A stretch of DNA of 64,000 bases, from contig CAJFMB010000003.1 of the NCBI GenBank assembly GCA_904390925.1, positions 1-64,000 of the forward strand. The letters run 5' to 3'. Shown here one piece after another: positions 9,264-17,984 of the stretch. Origin of the DNA: an uncultured Subdoligranulum sp. (GTDB lineage Bacteria > Bacillota > Clostridia > Oscillospirales > Ruminococcaceae). Below the pieces are notes generated by a model. The model worked only from the letters and a program-made list of their open reading frames with translations. It had not been told where the DNA came from and ran no database searches. Within the stretch, counting starts at the first letter, position 1. The number at the start of each line of letters is the position of its first letter. Made by a program: the position numbers and the translations under genes.

Positions 9264-10295
9264 ATGAAGATTCTTGTGGATGCCATGGGCGGCGACAACG
9301 CGCCGCTGTGCGTTTTGCAGGGCGCTGCCGATGCCCTGCGTGAGTTCGGCGAGGGAATGCAGCTGGTGCTGCTGGGCCAGCGCGAAGTGATCGAACAGAC
9401 CGCCGCGGAGCATGCCATCTCTCTGGACGGCATGGAGATTGTGGACTGCCGCGAGGTGGTCTCGATGCACGACGACCCGGTCAAGGCCGCCCGCCAGAAA
9501 AAGGATTCCAGCATGGTGCGGGGCCTGACCATGCTGAAAAACGGCGAGGGCGACGCCTTTGTCAGCGCCGGTTCCACCGGTACGCTGCATGTGGCCTCCA
9601 GCCTGATTGTGCGCACCGTCAAGGGCATCAAGCGCCCGGCCCTGGCCACCCCGATGCCCGGCCTGAAGCAGAACTTCCTGCTGCTGGACTGCGGCGCCAA
9701 TGTGGAATGCCGTGCCACCACCCTGAATGCCTTTGCGGTCATGGGCAGCGTCTATGCCGAAAAGGTCATGGGCCGGACCAACCCGTCGGTGGCACTGGTC
9801 AACAACGGCACCGAGGACACCAAGGGCACCCCCATCTACCGGGAGGCCCACGGCCTGATGCGGGACAACCCGGTCATCCACTTTGTGGGCAACATCGAAC
9901 CCCGCGAGGTCCCCAACGGCGAGGTGGATGTGGTGGTCTGCGACGGCTTTGTGGGCAATGTGATCCTGAAGCTGATGGAAGGCATGGCCAAAACCCTGTT
10001 CGGCATGCTCAAGGATGTGTTTCTGGAAAACCTGGTCACCAAGCTGTGCTTCCTGGGCATCAAGAACGGCCTGCGTGGCATCAAGCACAAGATGGACTCG
10101 GAGGAAGTGGGCGGCGCGCCGCTGCTGGGCACTGCCCGCCCGGTGATCAAGGCCCACGGCTCCAGCACCGCCAAGGGCATCAAGAATGCCATCCGTCAGG
10201 CCCGCCAGTGCGTGGCCGAGGACCTGTGCGGCACCATGGAGTCCGCCCTGGCTGCACTGAACGCCAACGACACCAAGGCAGAAAAGAGCGAATGA
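9264..10295 (+). CDS. plsX: Phosphate acyltransferase PlsX
   Basis: MKILVDAMGGDNAPLCVLQGAADAL...SAGSTGTLHVASSLIVRTVKGIKRPALATPMPG. Confidence 0.95.
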   Translation: MKILVDAMGGDNAPLCVLQGAADALREFGEGMQLVLLGQREVIEQTAAEHAISLDGMEIVDCREVVSMHDDPVKAARQKKDSSMVRGLTMLKNGEGDAFVSAGSTGTLHVASSLIVRTVKGIKRPALATPMPGLKQNFLLLDCGANVECRATTLNAFAVMGSVYAEKVMGRTNPSVALVNNGTEDTKGTPIYREAHGLMRDNPVIHFVGNIEPREVPNGEVDVVVCDGFVGNVILKLMEGMAKTLFGMLKDVFLENLVTKLCFLGIKNGLRGIKHKMDSEEVGGAPLLGTARPVIKAHGSSTAKGIKNAIRQARQCVAEDLCGTMESALAALNANDTKAEKSE

Positions 10296-10296
10296 G

Positions 10297-10986
10297 ATGA
10301 AATTTCGGAACCCTGCCCAGCTGGAAGACAAGCTGGGATACCATTTCAAGGATAAAACGCTTCTGGACATTGCGCTGACCCACACCAGCTACGCCAACGA
10401 AAGCCGCACCCCGGTGCAGCACAACGAGCGGCTGGAGTTTCTGGGGGACAGTGTGCTGTCGGTGGTGGCGGCGGATTACCTGTTCCACCACTCCACCCGC
10501 CCCGAGGGCGAGCTGACCCGCATGCGGGCCAGCCTGGTCAGCGAGGATGCGCTGTTCCAGTTTGCCCAGGAGATCGAGCTGGGCAGCTTTCTGCGGCTGG
10601 GCCGCGGCGAGGAGCTGGGCGGCGGCCGTACCCGTCCCAGCGTGGTGTCGGACGCCTTCGAGGCGCTGATCGCCGCACTTTACCTGGACGGCGGCCTGGA
10701 GACCGCCCGCGGCTTCATCCTGCCCTTTTTGACCGAGGGCAAGACTGCCGAGGAGGACTACAAGACCCGCCTGCAGGAGGTCATCCAGCAGAACCCCGAG
10801 GAAAAACTCCACTATGAGGTGGAGAGCGAGTCCGGCCCCGACCACGACAAGCGGTTCGGGGTGGCGGTCTACCTGAATTCCAATTGCATCGCCCGCGGCG
10901 AAGGCCGCAGCAAAAAGATGGCCGAGCAGCACGCCGCCCGGGAGGCTTTGCGCCTGATGGGGCTGATCGACAAGGCCGAAACCTGA
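10297..10986 (+). CDS. rnc: Ribonuclease III
   Basis: LTHTSYANESRTPVQHNERLEFLGDSVLSVVAADYLF...; C-terminal dsRBD. Confidence 0.96.
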   Translation: MKFRNPAQLEDKLGYHFKDKTLLDIALTHTSYANESRTPVQHNERLEFLGDSVLSVVAADYLFHHSTRPEGELTRMRASLVSEDALFQFAQEIELGSFLRLGRGEELGGGRTRPSVVSDAFEALIAALYLDGGLETARGFILPFLTEGKTAEEDYKTRLQEVIQQNPEEKLHYEVESESGPDHDKRFGVAVYLNSNCIARGEGRSKKMAEQHAAREALRLMGLIDKAET

Positions 10987-11023
10987 GCATTCCCGCCAAA
11001 AAGAAGGAGAGAACCCCACCCCT

Positions 11024-14000
11024 ATGCGCTTGAAAGAACTTGAAATCCAGGGCTTTAAGAGCTTTCCGGACAAGACCCGCCTGACCATCGGCGAGGGCAT
11101 CACCGGCATCGTCGGCCCCAACGGCAGTGGCAAAAGCAATATCTCCGACGCCATCCGCTGGGTCATGGGCGAGACCAGCTCCAAGCAGCTGCGCGGCGCA
11201 GGCAAGATGGAGGATGTCATCTTCGGCGGCACCCAGACCCGGGGCGCCATGGGCTATGCCTCGGTCAGCCTGACCATCGACAACACCGACCACGGCCTGG
11301 ACATGGACGCCGACGAGGTCACCATCGGCCGCCGGTACTACCGCAGCGGCGAGAGTGAGTACAGCATCAACGGCCAGAGCGTACGTCTGAAGGACATCTA
11401 CGAGCTGCTGCTGGACACCGGCCTGGGCCGGGACGGCTACGCCATTGTGGGCCAGGGCCGCATCGCCGAGATCGTCGCCGCCAAATCCGGCGAGCGCCGG
11501 GAGATCTTTGAGGAGGCCTCCGGCATTGCCCGCTACCGCTACCGCAAAAACGAGGCCGAGCGCCGCCTGGCCGCCGCCGAGGGCAACCTGGAACGGCTGC
11601 GGGACATCCTGGGCGAACTGGAACGCCGGGTGGGTCCCCTCAAGCGGGACAGCGAGAAGGCCCAGCAGTTCCTGGAACTGTCGGAGCAGCGCAAAAGCCT
11701 GGAAGTCACCCTGTGGGTGGATGCCATCCGCCGGGCCAAGGACACCGTCCGGGACCAGCAGCGCAAATACGAGGCTGCCCAGGCCGACTATGACCGGCTG
11801 AGCCGCAGCCTGGACGAATACGACGAAAAGACCGAGGCGCTGCGCGCCAAGGCCCAGCAGCTGATGGTGCAGGTGGAACAGGCCAACGCCGAGATCCGCG
11901 CCGTCACCGAGAAAAATGCCGGCAGCGAGAGCGAGATCGCGGTGCTCAACAACGAAAACGAGCACAGCCGCCGCCAGATTGAGGACGCCCAGGCGGAACT
12001 GTCCCGGGCCGGCGAGGGCCAGAAGGACCTGGAGCTGGAGGCCGAGGGCCACCGCGCCGCCATGGAAAAGCTGGACGCCCGGATTGCTGAGGCAGACAAG
12101 ACCGCCCAGGAGCTGACCCGCCAGCTGACCGAGCTGGAACAGCAGGCTTTGCAGGGCGGCCAGCAGAAGGACCTGCTCAACGCGGCCATTCTGCGCTGCC
12201 AGCAGGCGGCCACCGCCGCCCGGGTGCAGGCCGCCACCGCCGAGAGCGCGGCCAACGCCGCCGAGGCCCGGCTGCAGGATGCCCGTGCCCAGAAACAGCA
12301 GCTGGAAACCGCATCGGCGGAATCCGACCGCCAGCGGGCGGAGGCTGCCGACCACCTGAAACAGGCGGAGGAGGCGGTGACCCGGCTGGACAACATCCGG
12401 GCCGGGCTGCGCCTGAAACTGGAAAGCCGCAAGCGCCAGCAGGCGGAAGCCGCCGACGCATTGCAGCAGGCGGAGCGCAGCCTGAGCGCCGCCACCCAGC
12501 GCATCCACATCCTGCAGGATCTGGAGCGCAACCTGGACGGCTACCAGCAGAGCGTCAAAACCGTGATGCGGGCCGCCGGTTCCGGCCGGCTGCGGGGCAT
12601 CATCGGCCCGGTGGCCGGCATCCTGACGGTGCGCAAGGGCTACGAGGTGGCCATCGAGACCGCCTTGGGCTTTGCCCTGCAGAACATTGTGGTGGAGGAC
12701 GAAAAGTCCGCCCGCGCCGCCATCGGTTTCCTGAAAGCCGAAAAGGGCGGCCGCGCCACCTTCCTGCCGCTGGACACCATGCAGGGCAACCGGTTCAACG
12801 GCCGCCTCACCGGCACCGCCGAGGTGGCAGCCGACCTGGTGGAGGCCGACCCAAAATACCAGAACATTGTCAATAACCTGCTGGGCCGCATCATCGTGGT
12901 GGAGGACCTGGCCGAGGCCTCCGCGGTGGCCCGCAATCTCGGTTACCGCAACCGGATCGTCACGCTGGACGGTCAGGTCATCAACGCGGGCGGCAGCTTC
13001 ACCGGCGGTTCCACCGCCCGCAGCGTGGGCGTCTTCAGCCGCAAGCAGGAGCTGGAGGAACTCCGCGCCCGCCTGACCACTTTGCAGAAGACCCGGGACG
13101 ATGCCGCCCAGGCCGCCCACGACCGCAAGGCGGAGGCGGATACCCTGCAGGCACAGCTCACCGGCGCCGACAGCGAAAGCATGACCGCCGCCGCCGACCG
13201 GCTGCGGGCCTCGCTGGAGGTGGACCGCCTGGCGGCCGCCGCCGACAACGCCGCCAAGGAGCGGGAACGGCTGGACGGGGAAATCACCCTGTTTGAGGCC
13301 CAGCTGGCCGAGAGCCGCGCCGCCGCCGAGCAGGCGGGCAAGGACCGCGCCGCCGCCGAGAGCGAGCAGACCGCCCACGAGCAGGAGCTTTCCGCCCTGG
13401 GCGAGAGCACCGACAGCCTGACGGCAAAGCGGGAACAGCTGACCGCCGCCGTCAACGACAACCGGCTGGCCCGCCTGACCGCCGAGAAGGACCGCAGCCT
13501 GCACCAGGCCGCCCTGGAAACCCTGGCCGGCCGCACCGGCGAGGCCCAGGCCCGCGCCCGGGAACTGGACGCCGCCATCGAGGCCTGCCGCCAGCGGATT
13601 CGCGCCAACGAGCTGAGCATCGAGAACATCCGCCGCCAGCGGGAGGAAAACAAGCAGCACATCGAAGCCTGTGAGCAGGCCATCCGGGACGCCAACGCCG
13701 CCCGGATGCAGACCGAGGCCGAGTCCGCCCGCATGGCACAGGAAAACCGTGCCCTGACCGACCAGCGGGAGCGGATGAGCGGCGAGATGGCCCGCCTGGC
13801 CGAGCGCCGCGCCGCCGCCGAGACCGAGCTGAACACCACCGCCGCCAAGCTGTGGGAGGAGTACCAGCTGGCCGAGAGCGAGGCGGAAAAACTCTGCGTG
13901 GCGTTTTCCAATGTCACTGAGCTGCGCCGCCAGGTCACCGAGGTCCGCGGCAAGATCCGCGCTTTGGGCAATGTCAATGTGGGCGCCATCGACGAGTACA

Positions 14001-14581
14001 AGGAAGTCAAGGAGCGCTACGACTTCATGAAGGCCCAGGTCACCGACGTGGAAAAATCCCGCGCTGAACTGCGCCGCATGATCGGCGAACTCTGCGACGA
14101 GATGCGTACCCTGTTCTCCGACAGCTTCAAGCGCATCAACGAAAACTTCATCCATATCTTCCGGGAACTGTTCGGCGGCGGCAGCGCAAAACTCTACCTG
14201 TCCGACCCCAACGACGTGCTGGAAAGCGGCATCGAGATTGAGGTATCGCCCCCCGGCAAGGTCATCAAGAACCTGTCGGCGCTGTCCGGCGGCGAGCAGG
14301 CACTGGTGGCCATCTCCATCTACTTTGCCATTCTGGCGGTCAACCCCTCGCCCTTCTGTATCCTGGACGAGATCGAGGCTGCCCTGGACGATGTCAATGT
14401 GGTGCGCTACGCCCAGTATCTGCGCCGCCTCACCGACAAGACCCAGTTCATCGTCATCACCCACCGCCGCGGCACCATGGAGGCCGCCGACGTTCTGTAC
14501 GGCGTCACCATGCAGGAGGACGGCGTCTCCAAGATCCTGCGCCTGGATCTGAACAACGTCTCCGCCGACCTGATTTCCTGA
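11024..14581 (+). CDS. smc: Chromosome segregation protein SMC
   Basis: MRLKELEIQGFKSFPDKTRLTIGEGITGIVGPNGSGKSNISDAIRWVMGE...LSALSGGEQALVAISIYFAILAVNPSPFCILDEIEAALDD; long coiled coil and hinge. Confidence 0.98.
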   Translation: MRLKELEIQGFKSFPDKTRLTIGEGITGIVGPNGSGKSNISDAIRWVMGETSSKQLRGAGKMEDVIFGGTQTRGAMGYASVSLTIDNTDHGLDMDADEVTIGRRYYRSGESEYSINGQSVRLKDIYELLLDTGLGRDGYAIVGQGRIAEIVAAKSGERREIFEEASGIARYRYRKNEAERRLAAAEGNLERLRDILGELERRVGPLKRDSEKAQQFLELSEQRKSLEVTLWVDAIRRAKDTVRDQQRKYEAAQADYDRLSRSLDEYDEKTEALRAKAQQLMVQVEQANAEIRAVTEKNAGSESEIAVLNNENEHSRRQIEDAQAELSRAGEGQKDLELEAEGHRAAMEKLDARIAEADKTAQELTRQLTELEQQALQGGQQKDLLNAAILRCQQAATAARVQAATAESAANAAEARLQDARAQKQQLETASAESDRQRAEAADHLKQAEEAVTRLDNIRAGLRLKLESRKRQQAEAADALQQAERSLSAATQRIHILQDLERNLDGYQQSVKTVMRAAGSGRLRGIIGPVAGILTVRKGYEVAIETALGFALQNIVVEDEKSARAAIGFLKAEKGGRATFLPLDTMQGNRFNGRLTGTAEVAADLVEADPKYQNIVNNLLGRIIVVEDLAEASAVARNLGYRNRIVTLDGQVINAGGSFTGGSTARSVGVFSRKQELEELRARLTTLQKTRDDAAQAAHDRKAEADTLQAQLTGADSESMTAAADRLRASLEVDRLAAAADNAAKERERLDGEITLFEAQLAESRAAAEQAGKDRAAAESEQTAHEQELSALGESTDSLTAKREQLTAAVNDNRLARLTAEKDRSLHQAALETLAGRTGEAQARARELDAAIEACRQRIRANELSIENIRRQREENKQHIEACEQAIRDANAARMQTEAESARMAQENRALTDQRERMSGEMARLAERRAAAETELNTTAAKLWEEYQLAESEAEKLCVAFSNVTELRRQVTEVRGKIRALGNVNVGAIDEYKEVKERYDFMKAQVTDVEKSRAELRRMIGELCDEMRTLFSDSFKRINENFIHIFRELFGGGSAKLYLSDPNDVLESGIEIEVSPPGKVIKNLSALSGGEQALVAISIYFAILAVNPSPFCILDEIEAALDDVNVVRYAQYLRRLTDKTQFIVITHRRGTMEAADVLYGVTMQEDGVSKILRLDLNNVSADLIS

Positions 14582-14631
14582 CCTGCCCGCAGTTTGCCGT
14601 TTTCCGCCACCCACCAAAGGAGGTGCCCGCA

Positions 14632-15585
14632 ATGGGCTTGTTTGATGCATTCCGCAAGAAAAAGATCAATGACGGCCTGGAAAAGACCCGCACCGGCTTT
14701 TTCACCAACATTGTCAATACCCTCACCCATTCCCAGATCGACGACGACCTGTACAATGATCTGGAAGAACAGCTGATCCTGGCCGACGTGGGGCCTGACT
14801 GTGCCATCCGTCTGGTGGATGACCTGCGGGACAAGGTGCAGCAGGATCACCTGAAAACCGGCGAGCAGGCCCTCAAGGCACTGCGGGAGCTGATCCGCCT
14901 GGAAATGAGCCCCACCGACGACATGGACATCTCCGGCAAACCGGCGGTGATCCTGGTCATCGGCGTCAACGGTGTGGGCAAGACCACCACCATCGCCAAG
15001 CTGGCCTACCTGTACAAGGACCTGGGTCGCAAGGTAATGCTGGCCGCCGGTGACACCTTCCGCGCCGCCGCCAGCGAGCAGCTGGAACTCTGGGCCGAGC
15101 GGGCCGAGGTGCCGCTTGTCAAGGCAGGGGAGGGCGCCGACCCCGCCGCCGTCATCTTCGATGCGGTGAAAAGCGCCAACGCCCGCGGCTATGACATGGT
15201 CATCGCCGACACCGCCGGCCGCCTGCACAACAAGAAGGGCCTCATGGACGAGCTGTCCAAGATTGCCCGCAGCGTCAAGAAGGCCAGCCCCGAAGCCAGC
15301 CTGGAGGTGCTGCTGGTGCTGGACGCCATCACCGGCCAGAACGCCATCAGCCAGGCGCAGGAATTCTGCCGTGCCGCCGGCGCCACCGGTGTGGTGCTGA
15401 CCAAGCTGGACGGCACACCCAAGGGCGGCTGTGTCATCGGCGTCAAGCAGAAGCTGGGCCTGCCCATCCGTTTTGTGGGTGTGGGCGAAAAGATTGACGA
15501 TCTGCTGTTCTTCTCGGCCACCGACTTTTCGGAGGCACTGCTGCCGGAACTGCCCAAACATGACAAGGAGGCCGACGACCAATGA
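14632..15585 (+). CDS. ftsY: Signal recognition particle receptor FtsY
   Basis: MGLFDAFRKKKINDGLEKTRTGFFTNIVN...GVNGVGKTTTIAKLAY...DTAGRLHNKKGLMDELSKI. Confidence 0.96.
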   Translation: MGLFDAFRKKKINDGLEKTRTGFFTNIVNTLTHSQIDDDLYNDLEEQLILADVGPDCAIRLVDDLRDKVQQDHLKTGEQALKALRELIRLEMSPTDDMDISGKPAVILVIGVNGVGKTTTIAKLAYLYKDLGRKVMLAAGDTFRAAASEQLELWAERAEVPLVKAGEGADPAAVIFDAVKSANARGYDMVIADTAGRLHNKKGLMDELSKIARSVKKASPEASLEVLLVLDAITGQNAISQAQEFCRAAGATGVVLTKLDGTPKGGCVIGVKQKLGLPIRFVGVGEKIDDLLFFSATDFSEALLPELPKHDKEADDQ

Positions 15586-16217
15586 AAGTGCTTGCAGCCA
15601 CCAACAATGCGGGCAAGCTGAAGGAACTGCGCCGCATTCTGGAACGGATGGGCCACACCGTCACCAGCCCCCGGGAGCTGGGCCTGAACCTGGACCCGGA
15701 GGAGACCGGCACCACCTTTGCCGAGAATGCCCGCATCAAGGCCGAGGCCTTCTGCCGAGCCACCGGCCTGCCCACCGTGGCGGATGATTCCGGCCTCTGC
15801 GTCGATGCGCTGGACGGCGCCCCCGGCGTCTACAGCGCCCGCTACTGCGGCCACCACGGCGACGATGCCGCCAACAACCGCAAACTGGCCGCCGAGATGG
15901 CCAATGTGCCGGAAGGCCGGCGCGCCGCCCGGTTTGTCTCGGCGGTCTGCGTGCTGCTGCCCGGCGGGACCTGCCATATCTTCACCGGCGAATGCCCCGG
16001 CCGCATCGGCTTTGAGGAGCGGGGAGAAAACGGCTTCGGCTATGATCCGCTCTTCATCCCGGACGCGGTGGGCCTGCCCGACGGCAGCACTGCCCCCAAC
16101 ACGCGGGGACGCACCTACGCCGAACTGGCCGACGGGGAAAAGGATGCCATCAGCCACCGCGGCCGTGCCATGGCTGCCATGGCACAGGCGCTGCCGGATA
16201 TTCTGGCCGAGGCATAA
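15582..16217 (+). CDS. rdgB: RdgB/HAM1-family XTP/dITP diphosphatase
   Basis: MKVLAATNNAGKLKELRRILERMGHTV...FAENARIKAEAFCRATGLPTVADDSGLCVDALDGAPGVYSARYCG; 4-bp ATGA overlap with ftsY. Confidence 0.95.
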   Translation: MKVLAATNNAGKLKELRRILERMGHTVTSPRELGLNLDPEETGTTFAENARIKAEAFCRATGLPTVADDSGLCVDALDGAPGVYSARYCGHHGDDAANNRKLAAEMANVPEGRRAARFVSAVCVLLPGGTCHIFTGECPGRIGFEERGENGFGYDPLFIPDAVGLPDGSTAPNTRGRTYAELADGEKDAISHRGRAMAAMAQALPDILAEA

Positions 16218-16332
16218 ATTCCGACAAAGACCCAAAATTTTCAACTTTGTCATAATTTCGTCATTTTTATATGATTAACTGAAAAACAGCTGCGGTCATA
16301 CTGCATCTGCTTCCCACAGCAAAGGAGAAACC

Positions 16333-16638
16333 ATGCTCACAAGCAAACAGCGCGCCGCCCTGCGCGCCGCAGCCAATCCCCTGGAACCGGTGTTCCAGAT
16401 CGGCAAGGGCGAAATTGACGAGACCCTCACCGCCGCGGTGGCCGACTGCCTGGCCGCCCGGGAACTGATCAAGCTCAAGGTGCTGGAAACCAGCGAGTAT
16501 TCCTCCCGCGAGGCTGCCGACATCCTCTGCCAGGCCACCGGCGCCGACTGCGTGCAGGTCATCGGCCGCAAGTTCGTTCTCTTTCTGAAAAAGAAGAAGG
16601 ACTCTGCCTTTGACGCAGTGCTGGCCAAAGTCAAATGA
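16333..16638 (+). CDS. yhbY: YhbY-family CRM-domain RNA-binding protein
   Basis: MLTSKQRAALRAAANPLEPVFQIGKGEIDETLTAAVADCLAARELIKLKVLETSEYSSREAADILCQATGADCVQVIGRKFVLFLKKKK. Confidence 0.93.
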   Translation: MLTSKQRAALRAAANPLEPVFQIGKGEIDETLTAAVADCLAARELIKLKVLETSEYSSREAADILCQATGADCVQVIGRKFVLFLKKKKDSAFDAVLAKVK

Positions 16639-17243
16639 AACTGCTTCTCTACGGCGGTACCTTTGACCCGCCCCATCTGGGCCACATGAACAATCTGCGC
16701 GCCGCCATGGACGCGGTGAAGCCTGACCGGGTCATTGTCATGCCGGCGGGCATCCCGCCCCACAAGGCGGCCAGCGCCACCCCGGCGCAGCACCGCCTGG
16801 CCATGTGCCGCTGCTTTGCCGACCTGGACCCCCATGTCACCGTCAGCCGGTGGGAGATCGACCATGCCGGCCGCAGCTACACCGTCAACACGCTGGACAT
16901 GCTCCGGCAAAGCTGGCCGGACGCGCAGCTGTATCTCAGTGTCGGCAGCGACATGCTGCTGACCTTCCGGCAATGGCGGCAATGGCAGCGCATTTTGCAG
17001 ATGGCATGCCTGGTGGTGGAAAGCCGCCGCACCGGGGACGACGCCCAGCTGCAGGCTATGGCCGACAGCCTGGCGGCAGACGGCGGGCGGATTCTCTTTG
17101 CCCGGGCGCCGGCCTTTGTCTGTGCCTCCAGCGAGCTGCGCGCCCGCCTGGCGGCAGGGGACCGGGACGCACTTGCTCTGGTGCCCGCCACCGTGGCTGT
17201 CTATATCCAGAAGCACGGGCTGTACCGGCCGGCCGGAAACTGA
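16635..17243 (+). CDS. nadD: Nicotinate-nucleotide adenylyltransferase
   Basis: MKLLLYGGTFDPPHLGHMNNLRAAMDAVKPDRVIVMPAGIPPHK. Confidence 0.95.
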   Translation: MKLLLYGGTFDPPHLGHMNNLRAAMDAVKPDRVIVMPAGIPPHKAASATPAQHRLAMCRCFADLDPHVTVSRWEIDHAGRSYTVNTLDMLRQSWPDAQLYLSVGSDMLLTFRQWRQWQRILQMACLVVESRRTGDDAQLQAMADSLAADGGRILFARAPAFVCASSELRARLAAGDRDALALVPATVAVYIQKHGLYRPAGN

Positions 17244-17368
17244 ACCCCAAGCATCCGGGAACCGGTCCGGGATCCCCTGCTGAAAACAGGTGCCGGGGCC
17301 GGATTTGCCCGGCAAAAACGATACATTTTGAAAATATAGTCAAGAATATTACAGAAAGGAAAACCTGC

Positions 17369-17944
17369 ATGACCTGCAAGGAAGCCAAGGCGCTGGTGAA
17401 AGGCCGGCTGAGCGAAAAGCGCTACCGGCACACAATCAATGTAAAAAAGATGGCGGTGGCTCTGGCCGAACACTGGGGCGCCGACCCGGAAAAGGCCGAA
17501 CTGGCGGCACTTTTGCATGACAGCGCCAAGGAGCTGCCCAAGGCGGAGCTGTTGCAGATTTTTGCCGATAATGCTATAATAGCAAATAATGCTGCCCAGA
17601 GGCCCGCGCCCATCTGGCACGGGCTTGCCGCGGCCATTTTGTGCCAGACCCAATGGGGGGTCACCGACCCCGAAATTCTGTCTGCCATCCGCTGCCATAC
17701 CACCGGCAAACCGGGGATGAGCAAGCTGGACAAGATCCTCTATCTGGCGGACATGACCAGCGCCGAGCGGGACTATCCCGGTGTGGAACAACTGCGCAAG
17801 CTGGAGTTTGAGGACCTGGACAAGGCCATGTGCGCGGCATTGGAACAGTGCATTCAATTTGTCAAGGACGGCGGCAAACCGGTGGACCCGGAAAGTCAGG
17901 CCGCATTGGACGACGTGCGCCGGATTCTGGCGGCACGCAAATAA
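17369..17944 (+). CDS. yqeK: YqeK-family HD-domain hydrolase
   Basis: MTCKEAKALVKGRLSEKRYRHTINVKKMAVALAEHWGADPEKAELAALLHDSAKELPK; HD motif; follows nadD. Start moved from the ORF-track ATG. Confidence 0.9.
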   Translation: MTCKEAKALVKGRLSEKRYRHTINVKKMAVALAEHWGADPEKAELAALLHDSAKELPKAELLQIFADNAIIANNAAQRPAPIWHGLAAAILCQTQWGVTDPEILSAIRCHTTGKPGMSKLDKILYLADMTSAERDYPGVEQLRKLEFEDLDKAMCAALEQCIQFVKDGGKPVDPESQAALDDVRRILAARK

Positions 17945-17984
17945 AACCGACAACCCCATGTAAAAAATCAGGAGGAGCCAGCCA

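Noticed and set aside
10781-14650. 1289-aa minus-strand ORF antisense to smc, and other long antisense ORFs (e.g. 7863-10385, 20304-23144, 17862-19655)
   Set aside because: They mirror strongly supported plus-strand genes. High GC suppresses antisense stop codons; the translations are low-complexity (G/L/H/Q-rich) with no domain motifs or RBS logic.
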